A stretch of DNA of 8,400 nt from Treponema sp. (GTDB taxonomy: Bacteria; Spirochaetota; Spirochaetia; Treponematales; Breznakiellaceae): positions 1 through 8,400 of the forward strand of contig JAITLF010000014.1 in the NCBI GenBank assembly GCA_031278025.1, in the 5' to 3' direction. This document shows positions 6,301 to 8,400 of the stretch, in pieces. Numbering within the stretch: the stretch's first letter is position 1; each line of letters opens with the position of its first letter. Below the pieces are notes generated by a model. It made no database searches, was not told the DNA's origin, and saw only the letters and a list, made by a program, of their open reading frames with translations. Both the position numbers and the translations under genes were made by a program.

Positions 6301-6836
6301 GCGGAAAACCAGGGGGTCCAGATATGGGCGGGGATGAGCGCGGCCCTTTCGTCCGTATCCAGGAGCATGGCCAGGAGGTCCCGGGAATCCATTCCCAGGA
6401 TGGGCCGCCCGTCGGAACGAATGTTGCCGCCCGCCCGTTCCAGCCGGGCTTGAAAAGAAGCCGCTGCCGTGAAATCGGGCAGGATGATAAGGTGATGCAC
6501 CTTCCGGACAGCCGCCCCCTGTTTGTAAACCGTGCTGACCTCCCCGGTAAGAACAAACCGGGGAACATCCCCCGCCGGCGTGGGGAGCCCTTCGGCCAGG
6601 GCGGGCCCCCGGTCGAATTCCGCCCGTACCGGCTCCTTTAGGGCGTACAGCCCCGGTTCGCGCTCCTCAAGGCGATCCCTCAGTTCCGCCAGCCACAGGG
6701 GATGGGTGCAATCCCCCGCGCCCAACAGGTTTATCCCCTTGATCCGGGCCCACCGGTCCAGATACACAGGGGTCAGCTTCTTTCCCGTAGCACGGGAAAA
6801 CCGGGAATGAATGTGCAGGTCTGCAATAACACGCAT
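3369..6836 (-). CDS. Endonuclease Q-like PHP nuclease fused to UvrD/PcrA-type helicase
   Basis: This 1155-residue two-part DNA-repair enzyme has an N-terminal half (1-about 465) that follows archaeal/bacterial endonuclease Q, which nicks 5' of uracil, hypoxanthine or abasic sites. The PHP metal motif DLHIHSRFSRA is at 6-16, GEVS at 98-101 (Glu99), HH at 114-115, IPAHIWTPWF at 168-177, ETGLSS at 204-209, SNSDAHSP at 227-234, and FFPQEGKYH at 282-290. A four-Cys zinc site follows (Cys297, 301, 313, 316). After a low-complexity Gly/Ala/Arg/Pro linker (about 475-520) comes a full superfamily-1 helicase: Q-motif Gln527, Walker A AGPGTGKT (542-549, Lys548), DEYQD (756-760), GDPNQAIYGFRG (792-803), MTIHASKGLEFD (1048-1059) and YVAMTRAR (1097-1104). 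All key residues are intact. The start is fixed by DLHIHS at residue 6; GAGG is only one base from the ATG, so initiation may be leaderless. The gene stands alone, convergent with the lipoprotein gene. The fusion suggests nicking followed by unwinding from the nick. Confidence 0.9.
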   Translation of the reverse strand: MRVIADLHIHSRFSRATGKKLTPVYLDRWARIKGINLLGAGDCTHPLWLAELRDRLEEREPGLYALKEPVRAEFDRGPALAEGLPTPAGDVPRFVLTGEVSTVYKQGAAVRKVHHLIILPDFTAAASFQARLERAGGNIRSDGRPILGMDSRDLLAMLLDTDERAALIPAHIWTPWFSALGAQSGFDSLDECYGDLVSRIPAVETGLSSNPPMNWALAALDRFAIISNSDAHSPEKLGREATVFDMNLDYPSLQDALWSAGPAPAASGAGGAGNRIAGTIEFFPQEGKYHYDGHRKCGFFCTPQEAAASGGICPVCGRPLTRGVMGRVLELADRPVDETAPCPPPDGAAEFRPAVRGPANRRPYRSLIPLPELLGEILETGVASRKVKAAYAGLIEKAGSEFAILLDMDARDIAGLTWPGLSGELLAAAVTRMRRGDVSVTPGYDGEYGIIRAFPPGWKPVLSGGPDLFGLPADFGPPPADSGGRTRGAVSEGKKRGGTAAAPRPRGQAVPAARAGAAPAFTLDRDQEAAVSYGGRYAAIVAGPGTGKTAAVTARIARLIHEGRDPASILALSFTVKAAGELRERIARTVPGGAAAAVTAATFHSLCCSLLREQPPDAGTPEGFTVLSESERDRILEEILQAAPGKPGMRPQGLGKYIETRKRFLLLPGETAPRPGGRRAGSAPPFLASVPELAGTFGLETANAEAEALYGRYHARLREDALLDFDDLIAGTVRLLAGNPALLSKYRGRYRCILVDEYQDVNFAQYVLVRLLAPNDQEAGGGAPLFELRVIGDPNQAIYGFRGADKRFLDRFAQDYPGAETFYLSRSFRCGGPIINAAGRLTGARLVGTEQAVSLFRAEYPTEKSEAEGIARRIARLIGGTSFFALDSRVAGHGTDGAEKTPGAGLTSLGECAILVRTAALASPIVKALKDHGLPFELTGERPWWEEEPVKTVLGRLRERQAPLTGQSPAEAVQQAWEDAEKDGALKAAVKGRGKREKTEDGARYAERLRTLAGMYGSLGEFLDVLAVSGNGDGGPDEPVKREAVRVMTIHASKGLEFDHVFTAGLEEGILPFTLYGGETAGGGAADRIAEEKRLLYVAMTRARQGLYLSWARTRMLGGRKLEAGPSRFLENLEELVPLSREENRKPRDLQGRLF

Positions 6837-6841
6837 GCCTC

Positions 6842-6847
6842 AGTATA
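6842..6847 (-). promoter_or_regulatory. Possible -10 box for the EndoQ-UvrD fusion gene
   Basis: The minus strand reads TATACT ending five bases before the ATG, so transcription would begin at or next to the start codon. This fits the lack of a properly spaced SD. No good -35 lies 17 bp upstream (TTCCCC region), so this is tentative. Confidence 0.25.
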
Positions 6848-6956
6848 CCTTTGGCAATGAGGAGGGGGAAGCTGCGGGCGGCCGGCACGTTACGGAACGG
6901 GGAAACAATAAAGAACCCTGCGGGACGGGAGCGTTTGTGAGGCTGAATACCCCCTT

Positions 6957-7017
6957 CCGCCCGCCGAATGGGGCATCCGGCCCGGCGGGCGGCGCCAGGC
7001 TCCCGGTACCGCCGGGC
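6957..7017 (-). other. Overlapping mutually exclusive hairpins downstream of oppF
   Basis: CCGCCCGCCG (6957-6966) is exactly complementary to CGGCGGGCGG (6983-6992). GCCCGGCGG (6980-6988) is also exactly complementary to CCGCCGGGC (7009-7017). The middle arm is shared, so only one stem can form at a time. The pair begins 13 bases past the oppF stop in transcript order. No T-run follows on the minus strand, so a classical terminator is not evident; 3'-end protection or a role before the fusion gene is possible. The rest of 6837-7029 shows nothing else I can name. Confidence 0.4.
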
Positions 7018-7029
7018 CGTTTCAAAGGG

Positions 7030-8031
7030 TCAGTTTTGCTGGAGAAAACACGCGGCCTTGTGATCGCTCTTTTCCGCGGAGACCGGCTTCAGCTCAGGCA
7101 GGCTGGTCTTGCAGGCATCCATCCGGCGGGGGCAGCGGTCGTAGAAAGAACATCCGGGGCGGCGTACGTTTGGGGACGGCACGTCCCCGGTAAGGATAAT
7201 CCGCTGCCGCTTCGCCTCAATTTTGGGGTCCGGTATGGGCGCCGAGGACAGGAGCGCCTGGGTATAGGGGTGAACCGGGTTGCGGTAAAGATCGCGGTAA
7301 TCGCTGATCTCCACGATTTTTCCCAGGTACATAACCGCGATCCGGTCCGATATGTACTTGATAACCGCGAGGTCGTGGGCGATGAAAAGATAGGACAGCC
7401 CTATTTCCTTCTGAATGTCCTTAAAGAGGTTCAGTATCTGGGCCTGAATTGAAACATCAAGGGCGGATACGGGTTCATCCGCAAGTACCAGCTGGGGGTT
7501 AAGGGCAAGGGACCGGGCTATACCGATACGCTGCCGCTGCCCCCCGGAAAATTCGTGAGGGTAGCGGTTCTTGTAAAACGGGAGAAGCCCTACCAGGTCC
7601 ATCAGCTTTTCGACGCGGGCCTCAATTTCATGTTCGCTTGTGTCCAGCAGTTTCAGTTTTTTGTAGATGCGCATGGGTTCCGCGATGATGTCCCCGGTAG
7701 TCATACGGGGATTAAGGGAGGCGTAGGGGTTCTGGAAGACGAGCTGCATGTTCCGCCGGGCTTCCAGCAGCTGCCGCCTGTTCATGGTGGAGAGATTCTT
7801 CCCGTTGAGGTACACATTCCCCGATGTAGGGGTGTGGAGCCTGGAAAGGGCGCGGACCACCGTCGATTTTCCGCAGCCCGATTCCCCCACAAGGCCCAGG
7901 GTTTCGCCCGTTTTAAGGGAAAAAGAAACGCCGTCAACCGCGTAGATAAACCGTTTTTCCGTATTGAAAAAGCCCCGGGTTTCCGCGGGAAAATACATGC
8001 ACAGGTCCGTAACTTCCAGTAAATCCTTCAT
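7030..8031 (-). CDS. oppF: Oligopeptide/dipeptide ABC transporter ATP-binding protein OppF/DppF-like
   Basis: This is one of the two cytoplasmic ATPases that power peptide (or similar solute) import through an Opp/Dpp permease. With the ATG at 8031 it has 333 residues, the usual family size. Motifs in order are Walker A GESGCGKST (49-57), Q-loop Gln100 in LVFQNPYASLNPR, signature FSGGQRQR (161-168), Walker B LVLADEP (181-187) and H-loop His219 in FIAHDL. The C-terminal oligo_HPY region begins HPYTQALLSSAP and has four Cys (294, 300, 307, 328) in the spacing seen in this family, sometimes associated with an Fe-S site. A TTG 12 bases upstream (8043) keeps the frame open, but the ATG is preferred. 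It overlaps the oppD stop by ATGA and is preceded by GGAGGA at a good distance. The residues after the Walker A glycine and the long N-terminal insertion (FFNTEKRFIYAV) are typical of OppF rather than OppD. Substrate is not determinable. Confidence 0.93.
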   Translation of the reverse strand: MKDLLEVTDLCMYFPAETRGFFNTEKRFIYAVDGVSFSLKTGETLGLVGESGCGKSTVVRALSRLHTPTSGNVYLNGKNLSTMNRRQLLEARRNMQLVFQNPYASLNPRMTTGDIIAEPMRIYKKLKLLDTSEHEIEARVEKLMDLVGLLPFYKNRYPHEFSGGQRQRIGIARSLALNPQLVLADEPVSALDVSIQAQILNLFKDIQKEIGLSYLFIAHDLAVIKYISDRIAVMYLGKIVEISDYRDLYRNPVHPYTQALLSSAPIPDPKIEAKRQRIILTGDVPSPNVRRPGCSFYDRCPRRMDACKTSLPELKPVSAEKSDHKAACFLQQN

Positions 8032-8400
8032 AGGTTCCTCCAACAGCTTGCCCAGTGGCTGTTCCCGTAACCGGCCTCTTCCGGGTAACCGGTCTTACAG
8101 ATCTCCTGAACCTCGGAACAGCGGGGGAAGAAGGGGCAGCAGGAGGGGAGGTCTATCACGTTCGGCGGCTGGCCGGGGATGGAAAAAAGCCGCTCGGAAT
8201 TGGGAAGGTCCAGCCGGGGTACCGACTTGATAAGCCCGCGGGTATAGGGATGCCGGGGGTTCTCAAAAATATCCGCCGTAAAGCCCCGTTCCACGATCCT
8301 GCCGGCGTACATTACATAGATGGTATCGCACATCCCCGCCACCACTCCCAGGGAATGGGTGATGAGGATCACCGCCGTACCGAATTGCCGGGTAAGCCCC
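8028..8400 (-). CDS. oppD: Oligopeptide/dipeptide ABC transporter ATP-binding protein OppD/DppD-like, C-terminal part
   Basis: The 5' part lies beyond the right edge. The visible part reads (complement) GLTRQFGTAVILITHSLGVVAGM to a stop TGA at 8030-8028. It begins just before the H-loop (VILITHS), then continues CDTIYVMYAGRIVE, the HPYTRGLIKSVPRL peptide-transporter motif and the C-terminal Cys cluster (SCCPFFPRC, ICKTGY, ASCW), all characteristic of OppD/DppD. The Walker motifs are outside the window. The residue after the H-loop His is Ser where Asp is usual (THD). The stop overlaps the oppF start by four bases, so the pair is translationally coupled, with oppD first as in most opp operons. 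It partners with OppF as the heterodimeric ATPase; the permease and binding-protein genes are presumably further right. Confidence 0.92.
   Translation of the reverse strand, partial: GLTRQFGTAVILITHSLGVVAGMCDTIYVMYAGRIVERGFTADIFENPRHPYTRGLIKSVPRLDLPNSERLFSIPGQPPNVIDLPSCCPFFPRCSEVQEICKTGYPEEAGYGNSHWASCWRNL
8036..8041 (-). promoter_or_regulatory. Ribosome binding site that decides the oppF start
   Basis: The minus strand reads GGAGGA four bases before ATG 8031-8029, inside the end of oppD. It favours the ATG over the upstream TTG at 8043, which has this SD overlapping its own codons. Confidence 0.8.

Noticed and set aside
8032..8043. TTG at 8043 as the oppF start
   Set aside because: ATG 8031 has GGAGGA at proper spacing and the typical ATGA overlap with oppD.
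1..8400. tRNA or rRNA genes
   Set aside because: I saw no cloverleaf with a T-loop consensus or rRNA signature on either strand by eye.

Overview
The window looks like a chromosomal accessory stretch of a spirochaete, probably a Treponema-like gut symbiont. The support is a BspA-type leucine-rich-repeat lipoprotein carrying a Listeria-Bacteroides (Flg_new-like) repeat domain, a combination common in that group, plus high G+C bacterial coding with SD-led, translationally coupled genes. The genus is an inference.

Region 1 (1-1143) is scarred by mobile DNA. A broken N-terminal piece of an ISAs1-family transposase lies on the minus strand (176-387). Next comes a compact 460-bp non-autonomous element (525-984) with perfect 18-bp terminal inverted repeats starting CAGGG and an exact 10-bp target duplication (GGGCGAATAA). 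These are the end sequence and duplication size expected of ISAs1-family transposition, but the element holds no transposase. It carries a 21-bp-period array of short dyads and a terminator-like hairpin. It sits inside a reading frame whose 3' part is recognisable as the C-terminal tail of a class-III aminotransferase. Removing the element plus one duplication copy restores an open frame across the junction.

Region 2 (1140-3261, plus strand) has an iron-dependent alcohol dehydrogenase overlapping the aminotransferase tail by ATGA, then, after a strong SD, a surface lipoprotein. The aminotransferase and dehydrogenase pair suggests an amine to aldehyde to alcohol pathway, now broken at its first step. 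Substrates are unknown.

Region 3 (3308-3370) is a perfect 29-bp-stem palindrome between convergent genes.

Region 4 (3369-6836, minus strand) encodes a 1155-residue fusion of an endonuclease Q-like PHP nuclease with zinc site to a complete UvrD/PcrA-type SF1 helicase, a likely one-polypeptide system for repair of deaminated or damaged bases.

Region 5 (7030-8400, minus strand) holds the end of an oligopeptide ABC transporter operon: oppF complete, and the C-terminal part of oppD running off the right edge. The 193 bp between oppF and the fusion gene contain G+C-rich, mutually exclusive hairpins.
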